NCBI RefSeq assembly: GCF_000024005.1
Contig: NC_013132.1
Location: 7,310,001 to 7,374,000 of the forward strand
Direction: 5' to 3'
DNA: 64,000 bases
Source of the DNA: Chitinophaga pinensis DSM 2588
GTDB lineage: Bacteria > Bacteroidota > Bacteroidia > Chitinophagales > Chitinophagaceae
Part shown: positions 19,001 to 24,824 of the stretch, one piece after another
How the letters are laid out: every line of letters starts with the position of its first letter
How positions within the stretch are numbered: the first letter of the stretch is position 1
Position numbers and translations under genes: made by a program
The notes under the pieces: model-generated
What the model was told of the DNA's origin: nothing
Seen by the model: only the letters and a program-made list of their open reading frames with translations
Databases searched by the model: none

Positions 19001-20515
19001 CGCCAGGTCAGCACGTACTATATTAAGTGAAGTATTTTTAGTGGCGACGTCACCCAAGATATAGGTCCAGGTGTCCATCGTCCTGTTGTTACCGAAATCC
19101 AGGCCCCATTTATGACCATTACTGTTACTGGAAATACCACTGCCTTCATTACCATTGATCAGTGGATTACTTGCAATACCCGCACCGCCGGTAAAAGTAG
19201 AATCCGCCCAATACACGATATCACTCTCTACCGTAACATGGTCATCTTTTAGCTGTTCGATGATCAGACCATTTTCGTTAGTCTCCACATCGATAAATGG
19301 AAAGTGAATTTCAGAACCCTGCAACTGTACTTTGGCTACAACGTTTGCAACCCCAAGTGCAGGCGCTACTCCCGCTCCATCTTTACCATCCCAGAAAATG
19401 CTGTTCGCTCCCTTTGCGGCTGTTCCGGTGATTTTCCTGGTCACAAACGCACCAGTACCTTCCAGTGTTATACGATACGTTCCGATGGTGTTCGCATCAA
19501 ACTTAATATAAGCACCTTTTGAACTCACCTGTCCGGAAGTACCCTCTACCCCATCCACAGAGATATTGGAAATAGTAGGTATTACTTTCGGCACGTTTAA
19601 CCAGGTCGTCTTTCCGCCTGGCTGAGGTGCTGATGCCGGTAAGGTCGCATCAGGCACCTGATAAAACATTTTATGGGTAACACTGTAACTACCGTCGTCT
19701 TTTCTAGGGTCCCACGTGTAAATATCCGTATTATAGGCAGTCCCGTCTTTACTTTTATACAAAGGCGGGTCTTTATCATCGCCACTCTTCGTGAGACCTT
19801 TGTTATTCACAAAACCTACAAAACCAAGACCGTCCAGTCCATTATTATTTACCTTAAATAAATATCCGTCGTTCGTTAATACATACAGCTTAGCACGATA
19901 GTCATTGTGCTGAACGTACATATTGAGCACGTTGGTATATACTCTACCCGTCTGCATAACAGCGCCTGCGCTTCTTACAGATACATCCCATGCACAGATC
20001 GCGCTGGAGGCACCATTCTGTATCCAGTTTTCATCGGCGGTCCAGTTGGCACCAGCCCCCTCAGTAATCTGATTTGAAGGCAACGTGGACAGAAACTCAA
20101 CCTTCCATAAACCTGTTTGTCCTGCGCCCGCAACCCTTGTAAACGGCGTATAACCGGACCAGGGTCCGGCAATTTCCGCAGCCCTGTTTGAAATTTGTCC
20201 TACAGTAGTGGAACCTACCGTAGAAGAGTACACAGTACCATCGGGAGCTGTAAATACAAGTTGTCCTGAGCCGATCCCCTGCGCGCTACTGGCAGCGCCA
20301 ATTGTTTCTCCGGCGTTAACATAGGCATAGTGCACCCCTGTGTTAGTAAGTGACCATCCCACTTTGGTAGCACTGGTGGAAACGAGGCATGCACGTCCTC
20401 CTCCTGCCCCACTGGGGTACAAATCCTTCGATCCTTCCGCGCGGCTGTCCGGTGTGGCGAACAAGCCGGCAAGAAGAAAGAGAAGGGCAAATTTTGTTTT
20501 GTAAAATTTATCCAT
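10100..20515 (-). CDS. Giant DUF11-repeat surface protein with T9SS type-B sorting domain
   Basis: A 3471-residue secreted protein. A signal peptide (KFALLFLLAGLFATPDSRA) is followed by a ~480-residue unique region and then about 21 tandem DUF11 domains, the Ig-like repeats of cell-surface proteins. The core ones start ADIAVVK.TTATTFAPGEDVTYTITVTNNGPSDAANV and recur every 131 residues. Next come a cadherin/Ig-like domain (~residues 3280-3385) and a C-terminal gliding-motility/CHU_C domain (VTVPNVITPNGDGANDKLEI...GTYYYTLKG) that directs export and surface attachment by T9SS. The likely role is a long adhesin or gliding-type filament. It is the first gene of an operon with PorP/SprF and a PorE-like protein. 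The near-identical central repeats suggest recent expansion, and the repeat number may be affected by assembly. Confidence 0.93.
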   Translation of the reverse strand: MDKFYKTKFALLFLLAGLFATPDSRAEGSKDLYPSGAGGGRACLVSTSATKVGWSLTNTGVHYAYVNAGETIGAASSAQGIGSGQLVFTAPDGTVYSSTVGSTTVGQISNRAAEIAGPWSGYTPFTRVAGAGQTGLWKVEFLSTLPSNQITEGAGANWTADENWIQNGASSAICAWDVSVRSAGAVMQTGRVYTNVLNMYVQHNDYRAKLYVLTNDGYLFKVNNNGLDGLGFVGFVNNKGLTKSGDDKDPPLYKSKDGTAYNTDIYTWDPRKDDGSYSVTHKMFYQVPDATLPASAPQPGGKTTWLNVPKVIPTISNISVDGVEGTSGQVSSKGAYIKFDANTIGTYRITLEGTGAFVTRKITGTAAKGANSIFWDGKDGAGVAPALGVANVVAKVQLQGSEIHFPFIDVETNENGLIIEQLKDDHVTVESDIVYWADSTFTGGAGIASNPLINGNEGSGISSNSNGHKWGLDFGNNRTMDTWTYILGDVATKNTSLNIVRADLAIQSVGPSVGGTTQVYQGQSINYQVVVVNNGPSDVTGAPFAIKVPAGFTIASVSDVTYTTGCGAVNNAALTGGNYSALLDLPNGCIITFTFKGTPSTTGAINIETSIMRPKDVTDPDATNPDATIPPTDPHVECKNGGTTENCNNIKYSNTVSAIPNANIVVNKTTAATSYTPGGTVIYTFTVTNTSTTNPARNVRVIDDAPGSTTIGNWTAAFTTGSGTLPAASGTGNIDQTIANLPAGAVVTYTVTVNVPGGFTGTLQNTASASSADDAVTGDNTSTTPPIPVVPRANLVVLKSAGAGSFTPGGAAIVYTIDVTNNGPDDAINVHVTDNIPTSVTGMSWTASATGGTTLPSTSGTGSIDEIISLLGNGRSVRYTVTVTTSAAYNGVLINSASATSDLLDPLPGDNTSSVTTPPNRLSDIGVVKSTTATTFAPGEDVTYTFTVTNNGPSDGSNVSVIDNAPTGTTIKSWTAAVTTGTATLPFTSGTGDINETITELPSGSVVTYTVVLGTASNFSGNLSNTATATNATDPTATNNSSTTAGITPTPKADIAVVKSTAATTFAPGEDVTYTITVTNNGPSDATTVSVIDNAPTGTTISSWTAVASSPTINLPNVTGAGDINEGIPVLPSGAVVTYTVVVSTPSGFTGNLINTANATSADVNDPVTTNNTSTSTLTPTLKADIAVVKTTTSTSYAPGEDVIYTIRVTNNGPSDVNNVAVVDNAPAGTIIKSWNAMITNGVVTLPVTSGTGNINQTITKMGNGAQVTYNILVSTPSSFTANLSNTASASSPATDPTPGNNSSTTTGIAPAPKADIAVTKYNNASTFVPGEDANYLIRVWNNGPSDAANVVVIDNAPTGTTIKSWTAVVNTGTVTLPATSGTGNINETILNMPNGAVVDYTVIVSTPGSFTGNLSNTASGSSDATDPVSTNNSSTTTDITPVPTADIAVVKATTATTFAPGEDVTYTITVTNNGPSDAANVVVTDNAPAGTTIKSWAAAVTTGTVTLPAASGAGNISQTIAKVPNGAVVTYTVVVATPSSFTANLSNTASGSSDATDPVPANNNSTTTGIAPSPKADIAVVKSTTASSFAPGEDVTYTITVTNNGPSDAASVVVADNAPAGTTIKSWTAAVTTGTVTLPATSGTGNINETITNVPNGAVVTYTVVVATPASFTANLSNTASGSSDATDPVPANNNSTTTGIAPAPKADIAVVKSTAATNFAPGEDVIYTITVTNNGPSDAANVVVADNAPTGTTIKSWTAAVTAGNVTLPAASGTGNINETITKVPNGAVVTYTVVVSTPANFTANLSNTASGSSDATDPVPANNNSTTTGIAPAPKADIAVVKSTTATTFAPGEDVNYTITVTNNGPSDAANVVVIDNAPAGTTIKSWTAAVATGTVALPAASGAGNISQTIAKVPNSAVVTYTVVVATPASFTANLSNTASSSSDATDPTPANNSSTTPGITPSSKADIAVVKATTATTFAPGEDVTYTITVSNNGPSDAANVKVIDNAPNGTTIKSWTAAVKTGTVTLPAASGTGNINQTIAKVPNGAAVTYTVIVSTPASFTGNLSNTASGSSDATDPTPANNSSTTPGITPSPKADIAVVKATTATTFAPGEDVTYTITVTNNGPSDAANVKVIDNAPSGTTIKSWTAAVKTGTVTLPAASGTGNISQTIAKVPNGAAVTYTVIVSTPASFTANLSNTASGSSDATDPTPANNSSTTPGITPSPKADVAVVKATTATTFAPGEDVTYTITVSNNGPSDAANVKVIDNAPNGTTIKSWTAAVKTGTVTLPAASGTGNINETIAKVPNGAALTYTVIVSTPASFTANLSNTASGSSDATDPTPANNSSTTPGITPSPKADIAVVKATTATTFAPGEDVTYTITVTNNGPSDAANVKVVDNAPTGTTIKSWTAAVKTGTVNLPAASGTGNINQTIAKVPNGAAVTYTVVVSTPASFTANLSNTASGSSDATDPTPANNSSTTPGITPSPKADIAVVKATTATTFAPGEDVIYTITVTNNGPSDAANVKVIDNAPSGTTIKSWTAAVKTGTVTLPAASGTGNINQTIAKVPNGAAVTYTVIVSTPASFTGNLSNTASGSSAATDPTPANNSSTTPGITPSPKADIAVVKATTATTFAPGEDVTYTISVSNNGPSDAANVKVIDNAPSGTTIKSWTAAVKTGTVTLPAASGTGNISQTIAKLPNGAAVTYTVVVSTPANFTANLSNTASATSDATDNIPGNNTSTTTGLTPTAKADVEVVKTLKNTAQTTFKPGEDVFYYITIKNNGPSDAKNVNVEDVAPAGTTIFYWGVNILNGTVSLPNRNGNTDINETVALLPAGAVIRYEVGVKVNADHTGNLTNTATISSTTTDAVPGNNTSTSPALTDAAKADVVVAKKLKDAAQTSAIAGRSMEYVITVTNNGPDAAAVVKVKDAAPAGTTISTWTATAVSGTPDLTETSGTGNIDAVINNLPSGAVVAYNVTVQIPGDYSAATISNTAAASSQTADPVTANNSSTTPALPVVAVADLQINKTTAAQDYVPGRTLEYTIDVTNVGPSTAKGVNVKDIAPAGTTINTWTATVTSGNVTLPADNGVGDLDQTIAVMAANTVVRYSVIVSVPVSFRGDISNTATVAGTTTDNDQSNNSSTTAVLKPVQRADLEVTKQLKDPSQKNFVAGKDVVYLITVKNNGPAPATKVNIKDQAPAGTTIGSWTATVTNGTVTLPNASGTGDLNETITIMPDQSVVTYEVVVKTPDTYQGTLVNTVDVSSETSDPAPTCAACTAPAVAADPLPEADTDDYGNVRADNPVTIPVLKNDKPGDNNTPLDPKSVEIVTQPAHGTVVVNEDGTIVYTPTQGYNGPDSFTYRVQDQNGSWSNVATVNMNIVPDEVTVPNVITPNGDGANDKLEIKGLNKFVQNEIIIYNRWNNVLYKKQNYQGEWDGQGLNAGTYYYTLKGLDANGQWHTYNGYIMLLR
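12202..17310 (-). repeat. Tandem array of 393-bp DUF11-coding units
   Basis: The phase marker coding PGEDV recurs (CTGGAGCGAA or a variant) at 12595, 12988, 13381, 13774, 14167, 14560, 14953, 15346, 15739, 16132, 16525, 16918 and 17311. Each step is exactly 393 bp (131 codons). The preceding step is 402 bp and the following one 390 bp. Units between about 12.6 and 14.6 kb are nearly identical at the nucleotide level, while outer units diverge. This indicates expansion and homogenisation from the C-terminal half of the array. Confidence 0.9.
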
Positions 20516-20871
20516 CTGTATTGAATAAGTGATAAAACCTCCATCCAGCTGTCTCTGGCATGGAAATAGTATTCCCGGACAGGAACAATACGTTCCTGCA
20601 ATAATTTGCTGTAAGAATAGTGTTGTGATGATGAACGGGCATGCACAGGCACATAGGATACAGGTGTCCTTTACATTATTTCCGTCTTAGGTTATTTTTA
20701 CTCTTTACTGCACAGGTTACACTTTCACAGGATCGGGTGTCTTTTGTGAGTTTTCTCCTATCAACAACATAGTATCTTATAGTATCTCGGTATAGTATCT
20801 TTAGCAGCTGCACAAAACGCCTGTACGAAAACGGGTATAGCTTTGCCCGACAAAATTACTGTAGCCTCCCT

Positions 20872-20903
20872 CAAACATGTATAGTAAATATTTGACATGT
20901 TTG
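20872..20903. promoter_or_regulatory. Inverted repeat, candidate operator
   Basis: CAAACATGT (20872-20880) and ACATGTTTG (20895-20903) form a perfect 9-bp inverted repeat around a 14-nt AT-rich spacer, flanked by weaker outer complementarity (TGTAG ... CTACA). It lies between the giant operon and the regulator gene, where a dimeric regulator could bind. The binding protein is unknown; the adjacent LuxR-type protein is one candidate. Confidence 0.5.
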
Positions 20904-20951
20904 TAGTACAATTACTACAGCCTGTCATTACCGTCGCTTAACAAAATATTA

Positions 20952-20959
20952 TAACTTTG
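20952..20959 (+). promoter_or_regulatory. Putative -7 element TAACTTTG
   Basis: Matches TAnnTTTG and would place transcription start near 20966, giving a ~60-nt leader for the LuxR-type regulator. No clear -33 TTTG was seen. Confidence 0.4.
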
Positions 20960-21027
20960 TTCAATATGCCTGATGCAGCAGGCGCAGTAACCATAGACCT
21001 ATTTATATCCTATTTATCCGCTAGTGA

Positions 21028-21636
21028 ATGAACTATATCCTTATTGCCCATGAACCCTCCATCATGCGATGTGGCCTGTCTCAGATTATTTCTATGCTAC
21101 CCGCACCCGTGACCGTCATGATGGTGGAGACGCCCGCTGAAATGGCTTCAGCGCTGGAACAGCAACCATTCGACCTGCTCATACTAAGCAGACATCTACC
21201 AGGAAATGATACCTTGTCGATGATGAAAATGGTGAGAGAAAAGCACCGTGCCACAAAGATATTGCTGTTCTCTTCCCGTGAAGAAAAAACAAGAATTGTC
21301 GACGTACTGTTTGAAACAGCAGATGGCTATCTGAGTAACAACTCGTCTGAAGAAGATATCAGTCTGACTATTTCTATCCTGGTACCCGGACATCAACGTT
21401 TATCGTCCTTACGTCCGGCATTCACCAACCCGCTGGAACAACTTTCCAGCCGGGAAATAGAAGTCATGAACCTGCTGGCGCAGGGATTGCCGCTATTGAA
21501 AATTGCCGCTCATATGGAGCTCCAGGTTACTACTGTGAGTACTTACAAAACCCGCATCTTCAAGAAGCTGGAAATCAACTCTATAGTAGAACTGCTGGAC
21601 AAGGTCAGAACCTACGGTATACGCAAACTTGCATAA
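21028..21636 (+). CDS. LuxR-type regulator with degenerate receiver domain
   Basis: A 202-residue NarL/LuxR-family protein. Residues 1-~120 have the receiver fold, but the usual chemistry is missing. The acidic pair after strand 1 reads HE (LIAHEPSIM). The phosphoacceptor Asp position in DLLILSRHLPG is Ser54. The conserved Lys position after GYL is Asn104. Residues ~140-202 are a good LuxR HTH (LSSREIEVMNLLAQGL..KIAAHM.L...TVSTYKTRIFKKL). It should therefore bind DNA but is unlikely to be switched by ordinary phosphorylation. It is divergent from the giant T9SS cargo gene, which makes that operon a possible target. A strong terminator follows. Confidence 0.88.
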   Translation: MNYILIAHEPSIMRCGLSQIISMLPAPVTVMMVETPAEMASALEQQPFDLLILSRHLPGNDTLSMMKMVREKHRATKILLFSSREEKTRIVDVLFETADGYLSNNSSEEDISLTISILVPGHQRLSSLRPAFTNPLEQLSSREIEVMNLLAQGLPLLKIAAHMELQVTTVSTYKTRIFKKLEINSIVELLDKVRTYGIRKLA

Positions 21637-21640
21637 CGAC

Positions 21641-21665
21641 GAAAGCCCCTGTGACAGGGGCTTTC
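21641..21665 (+). terminator. Terminator after the LuxR-type regulator
   Basis: GAAAGCCCCTG, loop TGA, CAGGGGCTTTC: a perfect 11-bp stem 5 bp after the stop codon, followed by a T/A-rich stretch. Confidence 0.85.
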
Positions 21666-21776
21666 ACTTTAATAAATTATATTTTTACCATTTGAATAAT
21701 AGTCATAACTTCGTTACCCGGCCATAACCCCAGGCTGCATCATAACATTATTCATTGCCCCAAATCACCTTTCTAA

Positions 21777-22166
21777 ATGGAAAAGCCACTACGAATTGTC
21801 ATCTATCTTGTACTTGCATTAACCGTTATTAACGCACTCATTACTTTCTTTGAGAAAAGCCAGTTAAAACAAATTCAGAACAACATCGAAGCCTCTCAAA
21901 GAAATATTGACACAGCGCTGAACTATATCAATGCCTCCCGGGCCAGACTGGATTCCCTGCAGGGAGACGTAGATAAGTTCAAATATTACATCAAGAACAT
22001 ACAGGCAAACGTCTCTATTTTGAACACCAAAAAAGAGATCGAGGAAGCAAAATCTAATGCCAAACTGAAAGAGACCGTTGATGAACTGAATGCAAAAGTC
22101 AAAACATTCAAAGAAGAACTGAAAGCTACAGACAGTCTTCCTCCCATTGATGTAAAACCCCTGTAA
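21777..22166 (+). CDS. Small membrane-anchored coiled-coil protein
   Basis: A 129-residue protein not assigned to a family. An N-terminal transmembrane segment (IVIYLVLALTVINALITFF, ~6-24) is followed by ~90 residues of heptad-rich helix (SQLKQIQNNIEASQRNIDTAL ... ETVDELNAKVKTFKEEL). The tail is short and proline-containing. It lies 15 bp upstream of another coiled-coil membrane protein, so the two are probably co-transcribed and may act together. The topology suggests a type II anchor with a periplasmic or cytoplasmic coil. The function is unknown. Confidence 0.75.
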   Translation: MEKPLRIVIYLVLALTVINALITFFEKSQLKQIQNNIEASQRNIDTALNYINASRARLDSLQGDVDKFKYYIKNIQANVSILNTKKEIEEAKSNAKLKETVDELNAKVKTFKEELKATDSLPPIDVKPL

Positions 22167-22181
22167 ACTGATAACCAACAT

Positions 22182-22757
22182 ATGAAACCATTATCTATCC
22201 ACCACAAGCTGCTGCTTGTGCTGTTCCTCTGCCTTGCCGTGCAGCGGGGATACAGCCAGGACATGCTCAAGACGTTCAAAGACAGTTCCGGCACAAGCGT
22301 ATATAGTATTTACAGAGGCGATACCCTCCTGATACATTGCGATACCGCCTTTATTGTCAATAAGAACACCTTCAGTATCTACAAAAAATACTACGATAAA
22401 ACACGCCAGGGCAGCTCCTCTTTTAAAGGCATCATGGACAGCTACGAAAGCATGATACGACAACAGGATACCATGCTCCGGACAAAAGAGTTTTATTACC
22501 AGCAGATGAAACACCAGATGGATTCGCTGACCAATAACTCGCTCGCCTTTATGGACAAAACGAGTATAAGTCTGCAAGGCATCTCCTCCTCTCTTGACAA
22601 AGCCACCTCCAGTCTTGTTGAAACACAAAAGCTGCTGGAAGAATCCCGGAAAATGCTGGAAGAGGAACGTAGAAAACGGAACGCAAGGGCCTTAAAATTC
22701 GGTATAGGCGGCGTAGCTATCGGAGCATTGATCACTGCACTGATCATGGCAAATTAG
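22182..22757 (+). CDS. Exported coiled-coil protein with C-terminal membrane anchor
   Basis: A 191-residue protein of unknown family. It has a signal peptide (LLLVLFLCLAVQRGYSQ) and a short beta-like region (SVYSIYRGDTLLIHCDTAFIV). A long coiled coil follows (~70-165, including SSLDKATSSLVETQKLLEESRKMLEEERRKR). A final hydrophobic helix (FGIGGVAIGALITALIMAN) probably re-anchors it in the membrane. It forms a two-gene unit with the preceding coiled-coil gene. The shape recalls bridging or tether proteins, but no function can be assigned from sequence. Confidence 0.75.
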   Translation: MKPLSIHHKLLLVLFLCLAVQRGYSQDMLKTFKDSSGTSVYSIYRGDTLLIHCDTAFIVNKNTFSIYKKYYDKTRQGSSSFKGIMDSYESMIRQQDTMLRTKEFYYQQMKHQMDSLTNNSLAFMDKTSISLQGISSSLDKATSSLVETQKLLEESRKMLEEERRKRNARALKFGIGGVAIGALITALIMAN

Positions 22758-22786
22758 ACCTTATTACCCCTTTTTATAAACACTAC

Positions 22787-22832
22787 ATAGCATCTGTATG
22801 CTGTTTCGCTGAGAACAGTATATGGATGCTAT
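22787..22832 (+). terminator. Hairpin after the coiled-coil pair
   Basis: ATAGCATC / GATGCTAT outer arms with an imperfect inner stem (TATGCTGTT / AACAGTATA). It lies 30 bp past the stop codon and is followed by ATACATTT. Probable terminator. Confidence 0.6.
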
Positions 22833-22919
22833 ATACATTTAAAGGAATAATTTCTTAATCAGGAACAAGATTTTAATGTACAATCAGGTCGAACTTTATA
22901 TTTCCAAAACGATAAGACA

Positions 22920-23354
22920 ATGAATTCCAGCTCAGTTAATTTCTCACAGCTATTTCTACGGATCGTCTTCGCCGTATCACTTTTCTCTGCCGTAGCTGAC
23001 AGATTCGGTCTCTGGGGGCCTCCGGGCTCTCCGAATACATCCTGGGGAGACTGGGACCACTTCCTCGCCTACTCCAATACACTGAATGCCTACGCGCCCC
23101 CCCTCTTAGGCAGCATACTGGCCATAACAGCCACCGCTGCAGAAATCATCTTGGGCCTGATGCTCCTGGTCGGCTATAAAACCAGGATCGCAGCATGGGG
23201 CGCCTTCCTGTTGATGATCGCCTTCGCCCTGACCATGACCTTTAGCGTTGGTCCGAAAGCGCCATTGAATTATGCCGTATGGACCTGTGCAGGCGCCGCC
23301 GCCTTACTGGGCTCCGTCACCCGCTATAAATGGAGCATCGATAACCTGAAATAA
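22920..23354 (+). CDS. DoxX-family membrane protein
   Basis: A 144-residue integral membrane protein of the DoxX/TQO-small-subunit-like superfamily. It has four hydrophobic helices (~8-25, 65-90, 95-112, 118-135). The first helix region reads FLRIVFAVSLFSAVADRFGLWGPPGS, followed by the family-like GLMLLVGYKTRIAAWGAFLLM. DoxX-type proteins have been linked to membrane redox or stress responses, but the role of this subgroup is not defined. Its own terminator follows; monocistronic. Confidence 0.8.
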   Translation: MNSSSVNFSQLFLRIVFAVSLFSAVADRFGLWGPPGSPNTSWGDWDHFLAYSNTLNAYAPPLLGSILAITATAAEIILGLMLLVGYKTRIAAWGAFLLMIAFALTMTFSVGPKAPLNYAVWTCAGAAALLGSVTRYKWSIDNLK

Positions 23355-23379
23355 GCCTTTTCATTTTGCGATTATAACC

Positions 23380-23420
23380 GCCTGTCAGGATGCCTACCGG
23401 TATTATGACAGGCTTTTTTA
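23380..23420 (+). terminator. Terminator after doxX
   Basis: GCCTGTCA (23380-23387) pairs with TGACAGGC (23406-23413) and is followed by TTTTTTA. Confidence 0.85.
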
Positions 23421-23525
23421 TGTTGACATTTACCCCAAAACAGCAATCATTTATTGTAAATCGATAAATTTATTTTGATTTGTAATAAACTTACATTTAC
23501 CTTTGAGGCATAAACCCAAATATGT

Positions 23526-24149
23526 ATGAAGCCTAAATCCATCATCAAGATCCTGAACATACTGATTACCTCTACCTATTATCTTACCTTACTAATAGCG
23601 ATCCTGCTAACCTCCCTATGGATATTCTTTTTCGTTACAGGTAACTCCGCTGCCAATGGTATACCTGGTGGACTGACCCATGAAGTAATATCTTTTGCCA
23701 AAACCGACCAGCCGGCTATTCGGCATTTTACGGCAGACAGCACCATTGCCTATGCGGCGGTCCAGAACAAATACATACTGAACGTCAAGCCGTTTTCAGG
23801 TCTTGGCAGTTACTCCCACTTATACAGCGCCATCAAATTTGTCATATGGCTGCTGATCCTCAGAACCTTTATGAATATCTTCAATGCCCTGGATCCTGAA
23901 CGTCCGTTTACTTCTAAAATTGTAGTATTACTGAAGCAGCTTTCCATCCTTTTTGTGGCTGCTGACGTATTCAAAATATTGCATTATGCCATTTTCAGCA
24001 GGTTTATGCATAATCTTGCATCCTCGCTTCAGTTTTCACTGAACATAGAAATAGGTTCAGGCATCATCACCGGACTTATTATCTGGATCATCGCAGTGGT
24101 CTATCAACGTGGCCTGGAAATGCAGACTGAAAGCGAATTAACCGTATAA
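23526..24149 (+). CDS. DUF2975 membrane protein
   Basis: A 207-residue four-helix membrane protein of the DUF2975 family. Helices lie at about 12-38, 100-118, 138-158 and 168-192, with the typical FNALDPERPFTSKIV loop between helices two and three. The gene ends 2 bp before a small Cro-like HTH gene, the usual arrangement for this family. The pair probably works as a membrane sensor or antagonist plus DNA-binding partner, although the mechanism is not established. Confidence 0.88.
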   Translation: MKPKSIIKILNILITSTYYLTLLIAILLTSLWIFFFVTGNSAANGIPGGLTHEVISFAKTDQPAIRHFTADSTIAYAAVQNKYILNVKPFSGLGSYSHLYSAIKFVIWLLILRTFMNIFNALDPERPFTSKIVVLLKQLSILFVAADVFKILHYAIFSRFMHNLASSLQFSLNIEIGSGIITGLIIWIIAVVYQRGLEMQTESELTV

Positions 24150-24151
24150 AT

Positions 24152-24367
24152 ATGCCCATCATCATAAATCTTGACGTCATGCTGGCCAAAAGGAAAATGT
24201 CCCTAACTGAACTGAGTGAGAAAGTAGATATCACGATGTCAAACCTCTCCATCCTGAAAACCGGCAAAGCAAAAGCCATACGCCTGGAAACACTGGATGC
24301 CATCTGCGCTGCATTACAATGTCAGCCGGGAGATCTACTGGAGTACACAGCAGAAAACAAACATTAA
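24152..24367 (+). CDS. YozG-like Xre/Cro HTH regulator
   Basis: A 71-residue stand-alone HTH of the Xre/Cro family (YozG-like). The MPIIINLDVMLAKRKMSLTEL start, SEKVDITMSNLSILKTGKAKAI recognition region and LETLDAICAALQCQPGDLLEY end are the standard layout. It follows the DUF2975 membrane protein by 2 bp and is probably translationally coupled. It is expected to regulate its own operon. Confidence 0.9.
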   Translation: MPIIINLDVMLAKRKMSLTELSEKVDITMSNLSILKTGKAKAIRLETLDAICAALQCQPGDLLEYTAENKH

Positions 24368-24450
24368 GTACACTGCGAATAACTTAAAGGGCTATATTGC
24401 AAGGGTGAGCTATTTTGCACCTGCGGCCCGCTTTTTTAAGAGATACTCCC

Positions 24451-24472
24451 TGTATTAAGCATGTATTAAGCA
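24451..24472 (+). repeat. 11-bp tandem repeat TGTATTAAGCA x2
   Basis: Two exact copies (24451-24461 and 24462-24472) with a partial third start (TGTAT). Confidence 0.85.
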
Positions 24473-24562
24473 TGTATACTTCGTGTATAAAGTATGTGTC
24501 CCGGTCCCAGATGATCAGCAAAAAAGTTTAATATTAATTCGGCTCTATAATATAGTATATCG

Positions 24563-24584
24563 ATGCTTTGATAATGCTTTGATA
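24563..24584 (+). repeat. 11-bp tandem repeat ATGCTTTGATA x2
   Basis: Two exact adjacent copies (24563-24573 and 24574-24584). The second overlaps the left end of the long palindrome. Confidence 0.85.
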
Positions 24585-24650
24585 TTATTCATCCTTCGTT
24601 CATCCTTCGTTCAATGAACGAAGGATGAACGAAGGATGAATAATATCAAA
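24578..24650. repeat. 73-bp near-perfect palindrome
   Basis: Arms 24578-24613 and 24615-24650 are exact complements, 36 bp each, around a single A at 24614. Each arm holds two adjacent copies of an 11-bp unit (ATCCTTCGTTC left; GAACGAAGGAT right). It would extrude as a very stable hairpin. It has no T tract typical of a terminator on either side. Confidence 0.9.
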
Positions 24651-24777
24651 CTAACTACATAACCTTATCTGACATTAACGTTTTTCTCTCATTGGAAAAC
24701 ACTTTCCATTTTTCCCTGATTCCTCAATCCCCTTCCCCTGAATTCTTAATTTTTAATTGATAATTCCTAATTTTTTC

Positions 24778-24785
24778 TACATTTG
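24778..24785 (+). promoter_or_regulatory. Putative -7 element TACATTTG
   Basis: Matches TAnnTTTG 39 bp before the ATG at 24825. It argues against the upstream TTG at 24783 as the translation start, because that codon would lie inside the promoter. Confidence 0.55.
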
Positions 24786-24824
24786 CGTAACCAGTTACAT
24801 AATTACTTACACAATTATTCGATT

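Larger units (their letters stand above)
20516..21027. other. 512-bp divergent intergenic region with repeats
   Basis: No gene was seen between the giant cargo gene (minus) and the LuxR-type regulator (plus). The region holds three copies of ATAGTATCT (within about 20769-20802), a 9-bp inverted repeat at 20872-20903, and promoter-like TAnnTTTG motifs on both strands (TAACTTTG at 20952-20959 plus; TAATTTTG at 20858-20851 minus). This is a candidate control region for the surface-protein operon. Confidence 0.6.
24368..24824. other. 457-bp intergenic region rich in short repeats
   Basis: No gene is visible. The region contains two different 11-bp tandem duplications, a 73-bp near-perfect palindrome built from an 11-bp unit, an AATTNNN heptamer tract near 24740-24777 and the promoter of the MarR-GNAT gene. 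Confidence 0.75.

Noticed and set aside
24578..24650. Palindrome considered as a terminator of the DUF2975/HTH operon
   Set aside because: More than 200 bp past the operon end, no T tract on either side, and much longer arms than other terminators in the window.
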